A stretch of DNA of 64,000 nt, taken from assembly GCA_013339895.1 (NCBI GenBank), contig JABACO010000013.1:5319823-5383822 (forward strand), written 5' to 3'. Below, piece after piece: positions 26,055 through 37,700 of the stretch (its first letter is position 1; each line of letters opens with the position of its first letter). The position numbers and the translations under genes are program-made. Source of the stretch: Ephydatia muelleri (Eukaryota > Porifera > Demospongiae > Spongillida > Spongillidae). A model generated the notes under the pieces. The model did not search any database and was not told the origin of the DNA. It saw only the letters and a program-made list of their open reading frames with translations.

Positions 26055-27608
26055 GAAGAGTCAGCATCCCTCTAGTGGGATTGAAGAGTCAGCATCCCTC
26101 TAGTGGGATTGAAGAGTCAGCATCCCTCTAGTGGGATTGAAGAGTCAGCATCCCTCTAGTGGGACTGAAGAGTCAGCATCCCTCTAGTGGGACTGAAGAG
26201 ACAGCATCCCTCTAGTGGGATTGAAGAGTCAGCATCCCTCTAGTGGGATTGAAGAGTCAGCATCCCTCTAGTGGGATTGAAGAGTCAGCATCCCTCTAGA
26301 GACAGCATCCCTCTAGTGGGATTGAAGAGTCAGCATCCCTCTAGTGGGACTGAAGAGTCAGCATCCCTCTAGTGGGATTGACGAGTCAGCATCCCTCTAG
26401 TGGGATTGAAGAGTCAGCATCCCTCTAGAGACAGCATCCCTCTAGTGGGATTGAAGAGTCAGCATCCCTCTAGTGGGACTGAAGAGTCAGCATCCCTCTA
26501 GTGGGATTGAAGAGTCAGCATCCCTCTAGTGGGATTGAAGAGTCAGCATCCCTCTAGTGGGATTGAAGAGACAGCATCCCTCTAGTGGGATTGAAGAGTC
26601 AGCATCCCTCTAGTGGGATTGAAGAGTCAGCATCCCTCTAGTGGGATTGAAGAGTCAGCATCCCTCTAGTGGGATTGAAGAGTCAGCATCCCTCTAGTGG
26701 GATTGAAGAGACAGCATCCCTCTAGTGGGACTGAAGAGTCAGCATCCCTCTAGTGGGATTGAAGAGTCAGCATCCCTCTAGTGGGACTGAAGAGTCAGCA
26801 TCCCTCTAGTGGGATTAAAGAGTCAGCATCCCTCTAGTGGGACTGAAGAGTCAGCATCCCTCTAGTGGGATTGAAGAGTCAGCATCCCTCTAGTGGGATT
26901 GAAGAGACAGCATCCCTCTAGTGGGACTGAAGAGTCAGCATCCCTCTAGTGGGATTGAAGAGACAGCATCCCTCTAGTGGGACTGAAGAGTCAGCATCCC
27001 TCTAGTGGGATTGAAGAGTCAGCATCCCTCTAGTGGGACTGAAGAGTCAGCATCCCTCTAGTGGGATTGAAGAGTCAGCATCCCTCTAGTGGGATTGAAG
27101 AGTCAGCATCCCTCTAGTGGGATTGAAGAGACAGCATCCCTCTAGTGGGATTGAAGAGTCAGCATCCCTCTAGTGGGACTGAAGAGTCAGCATCCCTCTA
27201 GTGGGACTGAAGAGTCAGCATCCCTCTAGTGGGATTGAAGAGTCAGCATCCCTCTAGTGGGATTGAAGAGACAGCATCCCTCTAGTGGGATTGAAGAGTC
27301 AGCATCCCTCTAGTGGGATTGAAGAGTCAGCATCCCTCTAGTGGGATTGAAGAGTCAGCATCCCTCTAGTGGGATTGAAGAGTCAGCATCCCTCTAGTGG
27401 GACTGAAGAGTCAGCATCCCTCTAGTGGGATTGAAGAGTCAGCATCCCTCTAGTGGGACTGAAGAGTCAGCATCCCTCTAGTGGGATTGAAGAGTCAACA
27501 TCCCTCTAGTGGGACTGAAGAGACAGCATCCCTCTAGTGGGATTGAAGAGTCAGCATCCCTCTAGTGGGATTGAAGAGTCAGCATCCCTCTAGTGGGATT
27601 GAAGAGTC
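26055..27608. repeat. 28-bp minisatellite array, about 55 units
   Basis: A head-to-tail array of GAAGAGTCAGCATCCCTC plus a 10-base remainder (TAGTGGGATT). Two sites vary between units: ATT/ACT at the end and GTCAGC/GACAGC in the middle. A shortened unit (CTCTAGAGACAGC) occurs twice, near 26295 and 26425, with the same neighbours, so a multi-unit block has itself been duplicated. There are no spacers, so it is not CRISPR. Confidence 0.95.
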
Positions 27609-27821
27609 AGTGGGATTGTATGCATACATGTAACATGTGGTGTGGTGTGAGAACATGTGGAGTGTGGGCATGTGGAGGTGTATAGTGTTTGTCCACAGCA
27701 CAGTAGCTTTGCCAAACATCACTCACATACACAGACACAAATATTTCTAGGTGTCCAGTGTGACAACCATTAGAGACACGCTGAAGTGACTCATGCATAC
27801 ATACATGCATAGTACGTTTGT

Positions 27822-27890
27822 ACACACACACACACACACACACACATACACAGAAACATACACACACATGTACATACATACATACATAAC
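27822..27890. repeat. AC / ATAC simple repeat
   Basis: A short AC tract followed by ACAT-type repeats. Confidence 0.8.
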
Positions 27891-28155
27891 ACACATAATA
27901 ATTCAGTGCTCAAAATAAGGATTTAGGTTTGATAGATAATTCAGCGAGCAAATAATAACTTTAAGTGGACAACTGTCAGATTTGTCACCATGAATTCTAA
28001 AACATACCATAAAAATATATGCTCGTTAATAATAGGCAAACCTAAGTGCTAAAATAATAATAATAATTAATTAATAAATTTGCAAATACATTGTGTACAG
28101 ACAGTCCTCGTCATAAACTGATTTGCAAAATGCAGGACTGTTTCGTAACACACTG

Positions 28156-28799
28156 TAGCATCCTATCAACCCCCACTATACCAGGGCTGCACCTTCCTAT
28201 CAACCCCCACTATACCAGGGCTGCACCATCCTATCAACCCCCACTATACCAGGGCTGCACCATCCTATCAACCCCCCCTATACCAGGGCTGCACCATCCT
28301 ACCCCCACTATACCAGGGCTACACCTTCCTATCAACCCCCACTATACCAGGGCTACACCTTCCTATCAACCCCCACTATACCAGGGCTGCACCATCCTAT
28401 CAACCCCCACTATACCAGGGCTACACCTTCCTATCAACCCCCACTATACCAGGGCTACACCTTCCTATCAACCCCCACTATACCAGGGCTGCACCATCCT
28501 ATCAACCCCCACTATACCAGGGCTGCACCATCCTATCAACCCCCACTATACCAGGGCTACACCATCCTACCCCCACTATACCAGGGCTGCACCATCCTAT
28601 CAACCCCCACTATACCAGGGCTGCACCATCCTATCAACCCCCACTATACCAGGGCTACACCATCCTATCAACCCCCAATATACCAGGGCTGCACCATCCT
28701 ATAAACCCCCACTATACCAGGGCTGCACCTTCCTATCAACCCCCACTATACCAGGACTGCACCATCCTATCAACCCCCACTATACCAGGGCTGCACCAT
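28156..28799. repeat. 34-bp minisatellite array, about 19 units
   Basis: Units contain CATCCTATCAACCCCC followed by ACTATACCAGGGCTGCAC. Two units lack ATCAACC (near 28299 and 28568). One forward frame stays open for 237 codons only because the repeat has no stop. I do not treat it as a gene. Confidence 0.94.
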
Positions 28800-29197
28800 A
28801 TTGACTGGCTTTTCGAATCACCCAATCCTACAATAGACAAAGTATTTTTTAATACTTAAAAAAATTCCCAACCAGGATGTTTGAGATGGTACAGATGTAG
28901 CCGTAGCACCTGTTCATGCACCCACATCACACACAAACAATTGTGGGTTATGAAAGTCATCAAATCCACTATATCTACATGTATATTTCACAAGTGGCTT
29001 ATCAACACACAGATTAGTGGTTCCAAAATAACATGCTGACAACTACATTGTACGTAAATGGTCTGAACAGATGACCAGCATGAATCCAAATAGTGGGGTC
29101 ACATGCACTGAATGCTGCCTGCTATTTTGTGCTGCAATACAACATGACCAGAGAGTGTACACACATGCACCACGTACACACACACATACAGATACAC

Positions 29198-29600
29198 TTC
29201 AACCACCACCGCTGGGTATTGATCTATGGTCACCATAGGAGCCAAGAGCTTTTCTTTGATTCATGTAAACTGTTGGCTGTTGCCATGAGCGGTACAAGCC
29301 AGGGGTGCATTTGGAATGCCATTCTCTGACCACTTATGATGCTTCTCAAAACGTATTGGTCAAACTAAGGCCAGGCATACCACACGTTCTCAGACTTTTT
29401 TTGTCCGTATTGTTATACTGTAGTATAGCGTAGTTTGACCAATACGTTTTGAGAAGCATCATAAGTGGTCAGAGAATGGCATTCCAAATGCACCCCTGGC
29501 TTGTACCGCTCATGGCAACAGCCAACAGTTTACATGAATCAAAGAAAAGCTCTTGGCTCCTATGGTGACCATAGATCAATACCCAGTGGTGGTGGTTGAA
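29198..29600. mobile_element. Near-perfect palindromic element (169-bp arms)
   Basis: 29198-29366 is repeated inverted at 29432-29600 around a 65-bp loop. The arms differ at only about one position that I can see (CCGCTGGG against CCACTGGG). There is no coding content. It could be a young fold-back or MITE element, or an assembly or library artefact. Confidence 0.85.
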
Positions 29601-29686
29601 ACTGTGTGAATATGGTAGCAAGATGGACCTTTTTTTAAAGGAAGCATGAATGTGTGTTGCTGTTCCCCCACAGAGCAGGCACATGC

Positions 29687-29715
29687 CCCCCCCCCCCCCC
29701 CCCCCTCCCCCCTCC
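29687..29715. repeat. C-rich homopolymer tract
   Basis: A run of C with few interruptions beside the palindrome. Confidence 0.8.
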
Positions 29716-29879
29716 CCACCTCAAACAATGAGCTACCCAATCTGTACTGTACCACAATCATATCTGGTGCCCACACACTGCCTGGAGACACCCATCCCCA
29801 CAAACCACACACTTTGTGTTGTGGCTGGGTACAATGAGCCCTGGCTGACCTACAGGATGACCTGATCATAAACACAGTT

Positions 29880-31265
29880 AGTGCATCAAGGACACCCTGG
29901 ATATTGTGACAAAAGAATGCTACAATAACCCATAATGCCCTAAGCTGATATCACAAACACAATAGGAAGCTACAATGCACCCACTGGGTTATGAATACCA
30001 GTTGGCACAAAGGAATGGCCTGGGAGCCTGCAAGTGGTCATGCTTTCATCCACTGCGCTACACAATCTCTACATGCACAACCAACAAGCAATTACACCAG
30101 TAGTTGAGTACACTTGTGACAATGAACTTGATTCATCATTGGTAAATCACTTTATTGATCCAGACATCTTTCCTGCTTACTGCTCCAGCAGCCAATGAGG
30201 CTCCAGACCTAAAGGCAACACTACTGAAGCCATTGAAGCACAACAATTCCGAAGATGTAAACAGCATGATGCGTTTTGACTCCATCCGTCTTTTCACCAT
30301 CACCACACCTTCAAATGGGCTTCCCCACTGTTTGCCTGGGGACCAGCACAAGATGTCTGCTATGCTACTCCAAGCGTTTGGATGCACATGCTACTGGCAC
30401 CAGCGGGAATGCAGTGGCAAGTTCTCATAACTGAACTACAGACTCTGGAACAGTGATACTGCTTGTGCCCTAACAACTCCCCATGATTGTCACAAGCATT
30501 GAGATGCTGTTGCTAACCCAAATGTAGGCTTGTACATGTGTAGTACAATGTACATCTAGTTATTCCACTTCTGCATGACAGCTAAAGTACTAACCAGGCT
30601 AGTGCGATGGCATATGGCATTGGCCATTGACACTTTGCTGAGATATCTTTTGTGACTGGTTAATTGAAGATGGAGCCACGAGCTATGAACATCAGGTGTG
30701 ATTGTTATTCAAGTGTGACCCTTGGAACAGTAGTGATAAGTAAGCGATGTGCAAAAACCTGGTGCAAGTTCTAATACCAGGTTTTCCATGGGTTTGTGGT
30801 GATTATTTGGATTTGTGGAGAGGCTCCACTAATCTCAACAAGAACTGATCACCAAGCTATTCTTGAAAATGGATTACAAATAATGTGACAGAGCAGAGTT
30901 TCTTTTGGTGCACTATGAACACTCACGGTGTGTGTGTAATTCCTGTAGCTCCTCTAGGTTAGTAACGCACATCCATCAAACAACATGAACATGTATGTGT
31001 TGATGGAACCAAGCATGATACAAACTCGCGATGGCATACAACTGCAATGATGTACCACTGCAAGAGACCCGTGCAAGGTTTGCATTTCAAATAAATCAAG
31101 CACTTTGGCTAGGTGGCACAACTTGTTGCCAAGTTCCCAGAAGAGCTGCAAACACTAAAAGCCATGCATGTACTTTACATGCACATCATGGCACCCAGAT
31201 GCACAGAAGACACACACACATAACCTATGCACGCATGTGTACACAACAGACACTTGCATATGTAT
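29880..31265. other. Intergenic, no supported gene
   Basis: Open frames on both strands at 30136-30430 overlap, and neither matches a family I know. No splice pattern or RNA gene was found. Confidence 0.4.
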
Positions 31266-31636
31266 CACAGGAAAAAGTTAGAAACGTCCAGGCATGGTTT
31301 TTCAAGGTGGTTTGCAACATAAAACCACTCTGGGATTGGATGTCTAGCGTGGAAATAGCGTAAAAACCATCCTGGGATTAAGCGTCCAGGGTGGGAATAT
31401 CGTATGGTCTTGTCCTGGTTTTGTCGAACAAAAACCGTGTTGAAGCAATGAATTGCTTCAACACGGTTTTTGTTCGACAAAATTAGGACAAGACCATATG
31501 GTTTCTACGATATTCCCACCCTGGACGCTTAATCCCAGGATGGTTTTTACGCTATTTCCACGCTAGACATCCAATCCCAGAGTGGTTTTATGTTGCTTGA
31601 AAAACAATGCCTGGACGTTTCTAACTTTTTCCTGTG
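31266..31636. mobile_element. 371-bp fold-back element
   Basis: It begins CACAGGAAAAAGTTAG and ends with the reverse complement. The two halves pair almost along their whole length (about 180 bp) around a centre at GAAGCAATGAATTGCTTC. A few mismatches and small indels occur near the outer ends. There is no coding content. It is probably a non-autonomous inverted-repeat transposon; the target duplication is unclear. Confidence 0.85.
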
Positions 31637-31639
31637 TGT

Positions 31640-32389
31640 ACATGGGGTTAATTGTGGGGTGGTGATCGAGGATGCACTGCAATTGTCAACCCTATGGCAA
31701 CTCCAGTCTGAGTTAAAACATACAAACTTTGTGCGTCAGTTTGGTGAGTGAACATGAGTATAGGTGTCTGCGTTCCGTGTGTAGGCTTCATGTCACGTGG
31801 GTACATGTCATATGGTATCCCGCGTTTACTCACGGTCTCGTGATTCCATCTCTTGCATAGCCTAGTGGACCCTTGTGCACTCATCGGGATGCTTGCATTT
31901 GCTAGCAATATGCAACTGCCCCTCCACCGCACACACCGCCAGCTGAACATTTCGACCCTTTTGGCACAGGGTTAAACAATAAACAAGTTAGAAAATAATA
32001 TCGTTGAACCATAGTAAACCGAATCTCTCAGTGCGAGTAAGCAGACACCCTGATCGCGACGTCTCTATGTACGTCGGCATGTATTTGGCAACTTTTGGCA
32101 CTTCTTGAGAGAGAAGTTTAGTTGCCTGCATGCAGAACAATTACTTAATGGAAAACGCACCATATGGACGTGTTTTGGTTGTTGTGATTTAATTCTCTAG
32201 GAGTGCTAAAAATGCACGGTTGCATAGTTGATGGTCACTTTGCAGAAAAGCCGAGAATTAAAATACTATTAGGCTTGGGGTACGTCACACGGGAATGATC
32301 GGAAAATTCCCCTCGCTTGTTTGTAATCTAGAGTATACATGTAATTAAGTTAATAACGAAAAACACTTCATTGTGTGTGTGTGTGTGTG

Positions 32390-32420
<31 letters not shown>

Positions 32421-32424
32421 CGTG

Positions 32425-32504
<80 letters not shown>

Positions 32505-34470
32505 CGTGGGTTCTGTGTATGTTTAAAAATAAATATATGCTTACTGGCTTGAATTATAGTGAAAAGTGGCATATGAAGTCTTTATATTCCCATTCATAAA
32601 TATGAACTAATCTGTTTCTCAATTCCTAGTGGTCAGTACTACATGTATTTATCGGCTGTTAACACCATATCTTCAATACCTCACATTAAGAAGCATTTGT
32701 GCTAACCATCCTGGGACTCAACAGGCTGCTTCCCTTGCCAAGTGTGGTTGGGGTGGTCCCATTGAGGGTGGTTAATTCCAATGTTGTGGTAGAGGGTTGC
32801 TTACCTTGTCATCTGGATCAAGTTAGAAGCCATTGGTAGAAAATTGTAAATGAGTTATATACAGCACCACAACTGGTTAAAAAAATCTGCATTGTTGGAA
32901 CAAGGACAATGGGCCCTAGGCTATTCCTTTGCTTCACCTAATGTGTCATCATTGATACACTATCTGCCCTAAGCATTTTGATAACTGTATCTTTTACTGC
33001 TGTGGTTTTAAGAACAAATTGAAAATGTTCTGATTAATAGAATAAAATCATTACTTGCTACTTACAATTGATGTAGTAAAAGTTTGGAAAAATCTAATCA
33101 CTGAATTTTAAGTGGAGTTGCAACATAAAAAGGACTCCTCAAGTTCCCTTAAGTCAATGCATGTATATTATAACGAACAAGAACCGGCATTAAGAGTTAG
33201 AATCTGTATGTATTAATATGACCTGAAAGTTTAACCCTCTTTAAACTTTTTTTCAACATCTGTTATGACAAAGTGGTCGCTTGCACTTGTTTTGTGGTGG
33301 GTGTGGTGCACACTCAATTCTATTGGCTGTCATACTGTATACGTAGCATGCCTGATGAAGGAAGGTAGCTTAAGGTTTTGGATGTGGTGTGATGACCTTG
33401 ATCAATTCCTGTTGATGTTTCAAATCAAATTTAGGTCAGCAACAAGGGTATAGACTTGGTTTCCACTTAATAGGATTAACTATGCTTACAAATTCAGATT
33501 ATGATTAGGCATCATAGTCTTTTTATGAATGTCAAAAGGGCTTCAGAGATTTGCACATTAACCCTTTGAAAGCCAAGTGCGTACATGCATGCATGCACAT
33601 GTGAATGCATGCTTGTACGCACAGCCATTACAACATGCACGCATGATTTAGATATTGCATGCAAAATGTGTTGATCAAGCACAACACTATGTATGATGCA
33701 TGCATATGCTTCCTGCACTTGTAACCTTATAAGTACATGCACAAAGTAATTGTTTCCCCATTATTCAGATGAGCCACTTCACTTCACTAATGTATCACTT
33801 CAATACTCAATGCATCAATTATGCTTATGGTGATTTGTTCTACATACTGCTTTGTCCACAGCTTAAATGATTGAGATGTGATCTGTGCTACATTTGCGCA
33901 ATTTCCAAACTTCTTTATGAGCAACAGTTGAAGATAAATGATTGTAAATAGGGAAGAATTCTGTCTTTGACATTGTTGTGACTTCACATGCATTCTACCA
34001 TCCCACTGTATCAAGTGTGCAGTGGAGGCAGAGACCAGAAAAGAGCAAATGACAGGTTGGATGTGCATCTTGCTTACGTTAGAGACATATGGGAACTTGG
34101 AGCAAAGAGGCCCAAATCACCTTCTTTGTCTGTTTTCTCACCTGGCCATTATCACTTCTTTGCCGTTGAACCATTCCAATTCATACCTATATTGATGTTG
34201 TTTAAATATATCTATACCTGTATATAAATTGAAGCATTACTTATGTGATTACGTTTAAATGTATTGACTGCTACAGTTTTATTCATAATTTGTTGAATGA
34301 TTTAGTCTTGCAATGCTAAGCTACGGCTTACAGTATTCTGTTTCCAATACAACAAAGAACACTATTGGAACTAGAGTTCAGCATGAATGTATGTTGACAT
34401 CACTGCGCATGTGTTGGGTAAGCTTGTAATGATCTTATGTGTGGGGGGGGAACTGGGCACAGGCCATAAT
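31640..34470. other. Intergenic region 3' of RTK-A
   Basis: No supported gene. It contains a (GT)n tract at about 32373-32502. Sequence close to 34783 is probably RTK-A 3' untranslated DNA. Confidence 0.45.
32373..32502. repeat. (GT)n microsatellite
   Basis: About 130 bp of GT repeat with a few GC interruptions. Confidence 0.93.
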
Positions 34471-34475
34471 TTATT
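34470..34475 (-). terminator. Possible poly(A) signal of RTK-A
   Basis: The minus strand reads AATAAA about 310 bp downstream of the RTK-A stop codon. It is the nearest canonical hexamer I noticed, and there is no direct evidence of use. Confidence 0.35.
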
Positions 34476-34782
34476 TGATCACCATAGAACATGAGGTATT
34501 TGTGGTCTCTTTGGTTACCATCATGAATGCACTCAAAAATGTTGCAGGATGGAAATCATTGTATGACACACAGAAACAGGACATAGCAGATCAGCATCAA
34601 AGGGGTACATGAAAAACAAATATTAAGTACAGTATACTGATAATGATTGTGAGCTCTCTGTCAGCCCAACAACAGAAGCATCGTGATTTGAACAACGTAA
34701 AAAATGACTTGCAGACAGCAACAGCATAAGTAATGGTTGAGCTGAGACGGCAGTGATGTGACAGCAGTGATCGTGAGAAACC

Positions 34783-37700
34783 TCACACTATGTATCTTTC
34801 TGGATCTTCCTGCAATTGGAAAGGAAGTCTTACATTCAAGCAGCTTGTGCTGGCAAGGCGACTTCCTCCCACCTGTACAACTTCAAGTTGGTGACAAGCC
34901 TTTAGAGGTGTAGGTGTAAACAGTTCTTCCTCCTCCTCCTCCTCCCCCTTGCACGTTGGAAGGAGTATATCCATCAGATCACCAGCTGAGGGGCGTTGGA
35001 GTGGATCCAATGCCCAGCACCTCTTCATAATGGAGTAGCTACAGATAGATATAACAATATATGGATGTCTGAATTACACTGCTGCATCAGCCAGCAACGA
35101 CTTTGCAACAATCGCCAGCCCTTAGCCACAAAATGTGCATAGCCAATACATTACACCACAATGTTGTCTATGGCAGGTAGGGAGGACAATAAGGGACTGG
35201 GTAATACAGAGCGACCACACATTGGTACTTACATGTGTTCAGGACAGCCGTAAGGTTGTGGTGGTCGATTGCCATCTTTCAAAAACTGGACGAATGGCTC
35301 CCAGGCTTGTATCTCTATGTCAGGATAAGGGGAGTGGCCTAGAGAAGCATTTGGAATGTGTCAGTTTTTGAATGCTTTGAACATATACTTGGAATGAATT
35401 TCTTCATGCTAAACCGTTGATATGCATACCCACATTGAGGATAGTTTTTGACTCACCATATGTAAAAATCTCCCAAAGAACAACTCCATATGACCAACTG
35501 TTGACAAAATGTGCCTTGTAAAAATAATAACATTTGTGCCATTTTGGTCTCACTTACATGTCACTCTTGCATGTGTACAAATGTTCTTCCAAAGCTTCTG
35601 GCGCTGTCCATTTCACTGGTATCCTTCCCTGTAATAAGATTGCAAGAGAATGTGTGTGACGAGGTGTACTCAGTCACAGTGTGGTGCTTGCAGTGCTAAG
35701 ACAAACCATTGGACTCTTCCTGTAGTATTCCTTTCCATTGATGTCTCTTGCCATTCCAAAGTCACAGATCTTGAGCACAAAACCTTCAGCTATCAGGATG
35801 TTTCTGGCAGCAAGGTCACAGTGCACCACCTGAAGGTGCGTGGACATGGCAAGTAATAGTGAACCTGTCACATACCTATGTGTAAGGACTTACCTCCATA
35901 GCCTCCAGGTGTCTAAGTCCTGAGGCTATCTGCAGGGCAAAGTTTTGCACGTCCTCCATATGGATGAGACCTCTGCAGTTGGTGTAGTCCATGGTGAGAG
36001 GCGTGGTGGTGTGTACAGGGCTCTTGGTCTCTGTTTTGGGGTGGGCAACTCTGTGGTCCTCTGGCAGCTGTTCGGAACTGCTGCAGTATCCACTATCGTG
36101 AGACTTCGACAAGAATGTAAATTGACCTTGTGTATCAGTTGGGGGAGGAGCACTGTCAGTTTGGTCGGACAGAGGAAACCTTGCACTCAATAGGTGCTGT
36201 GTGGAAGATATGCTGGAAGTAGAAGATGATCCGCTGCGAGACCTCTTTCTGGTGATAATGGGCTGGTGGTTCAATTTGAGTACCGCTTCTTCACATGAAT
36301 GGAGGAAGCTTCGCAGACTTCCGTGCATAGCAAACTCGATGATAACATACAGTGGACCACCTAAATGACATTGTTCATTTTATTAGAAGTATGGGCACAC
36401 AGCTTAGTACCAACCTGGTGTGGTGCAGTAACCCAACAGGTTAAGTAGATTCTCATGTGGGTCTATCTTTTTCATTATCTCCATCTCATCGTACAGTTCT
36501 AATATCTCTTGAGAGGAGGCATTATCTGAGAAAGGGGACATCATTATGTTTCACAAGTTATGCGCTTGACTCAGACATACCTTTGACCATTTTAACAGCC
36601 ACTACATTCCTCTCTGGAGTGTCCGGAATAATCCCTTCAGCATATGCTTTGAACACTTTGCCAAAAGCGCCTTTTCCTTTGTGTGTAATACAATCTCATT
36701 ACGTATGCTCAAGTGCATATACATGTATATTTTGTATTGTGCTATGCATGGAACAATGTGCACTGTATGGTATGAGCAATGCTAATCAGTGCTTTGCGCA
36801 AGGGGTTTACCTAGTAATCTGTTGCCCAAAATTTGAAGTTTTTCTCTGGGAAATTCCCATGCATCCAAAGGAAGCATTTGACCACAACCGTCTTTCTGAG
36901 GTATCTTTTGATGTCGGAAAGTGCCCAACTCTTTCTCATAGATCAGTATATTTTTTGTGTGTATCTTTTTATTTATTCTTTTGCTTTTGAGTTGGAGCAT
37001 TACCACGATCAGACAAATCAGCAGAAATATCAAACAAAGCATGGAAGTAGGGACAGCAATGTAGGCAGCACTTTGGCTGGAGTACTCTGCTGGGGAAATC
37101 CAACTTCCATGATAAAATAAGTAACAGTACAGTGATATCCTTACCTGAAGCAGATGATATTGTGATGGTCCCATCTGTACCAGTAGAAACTACAGCAAGG
37201 GGAAAAGAGAATAAAAATATTAAGTAAATAAAAGAATAACTTCAATTTTGCTAGACTTGTTGGCCTCGATCAAATGGCTAACCTTCAGTTGACAGTACTG
37301 TGCTGCTACTCATGTAGTAGGGTACTGAATAAAGAGGAAAAGGTAGTGACATTGGTGATTTTGGATTTAAATTACCATCAATCGAGGGGAAAAGGAGGGA
37401 AGGGGGGTACTGGAAAGAAATTGTGGGCAATTTGGAGCAAGTTTGGAAATAAATACATAATAAACGATAGAAGCATTGGAGCAATGACAAAAGATTTACT
37501 ATTAAACCTTGAACATATACCAGGAAATGCTTTATTGTTCTTACAATTATATTCATGCTTTTTCAAACACGGTTGACGGTAATAACTCAATCATAAGTAC
37601 CTGCAGTTACATTCACTGTTTGTGTTACGTTTTGCTGATTCAGGATCAATCCAGCGATGCAGCTGTACGCTCCAGCGTCCACTTCCCTGACCTTGTCGAT

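Noticed and set aside
26055..27608. Regularly repeated units resembling a CRISPR array
   Set aside because: Units are directly adjacent with no spacers, and the genome is animal.
28091..28804. 237-codon Pro-rich open frame
   Set aside because: It follows the 34-bp tandem repeat with no start context, splice sites or homology.
30136..30430. Overlapping open frames on both strands
   Set aside because: Neither has recognisable motifs or splice sites, and I cannot choose between them.
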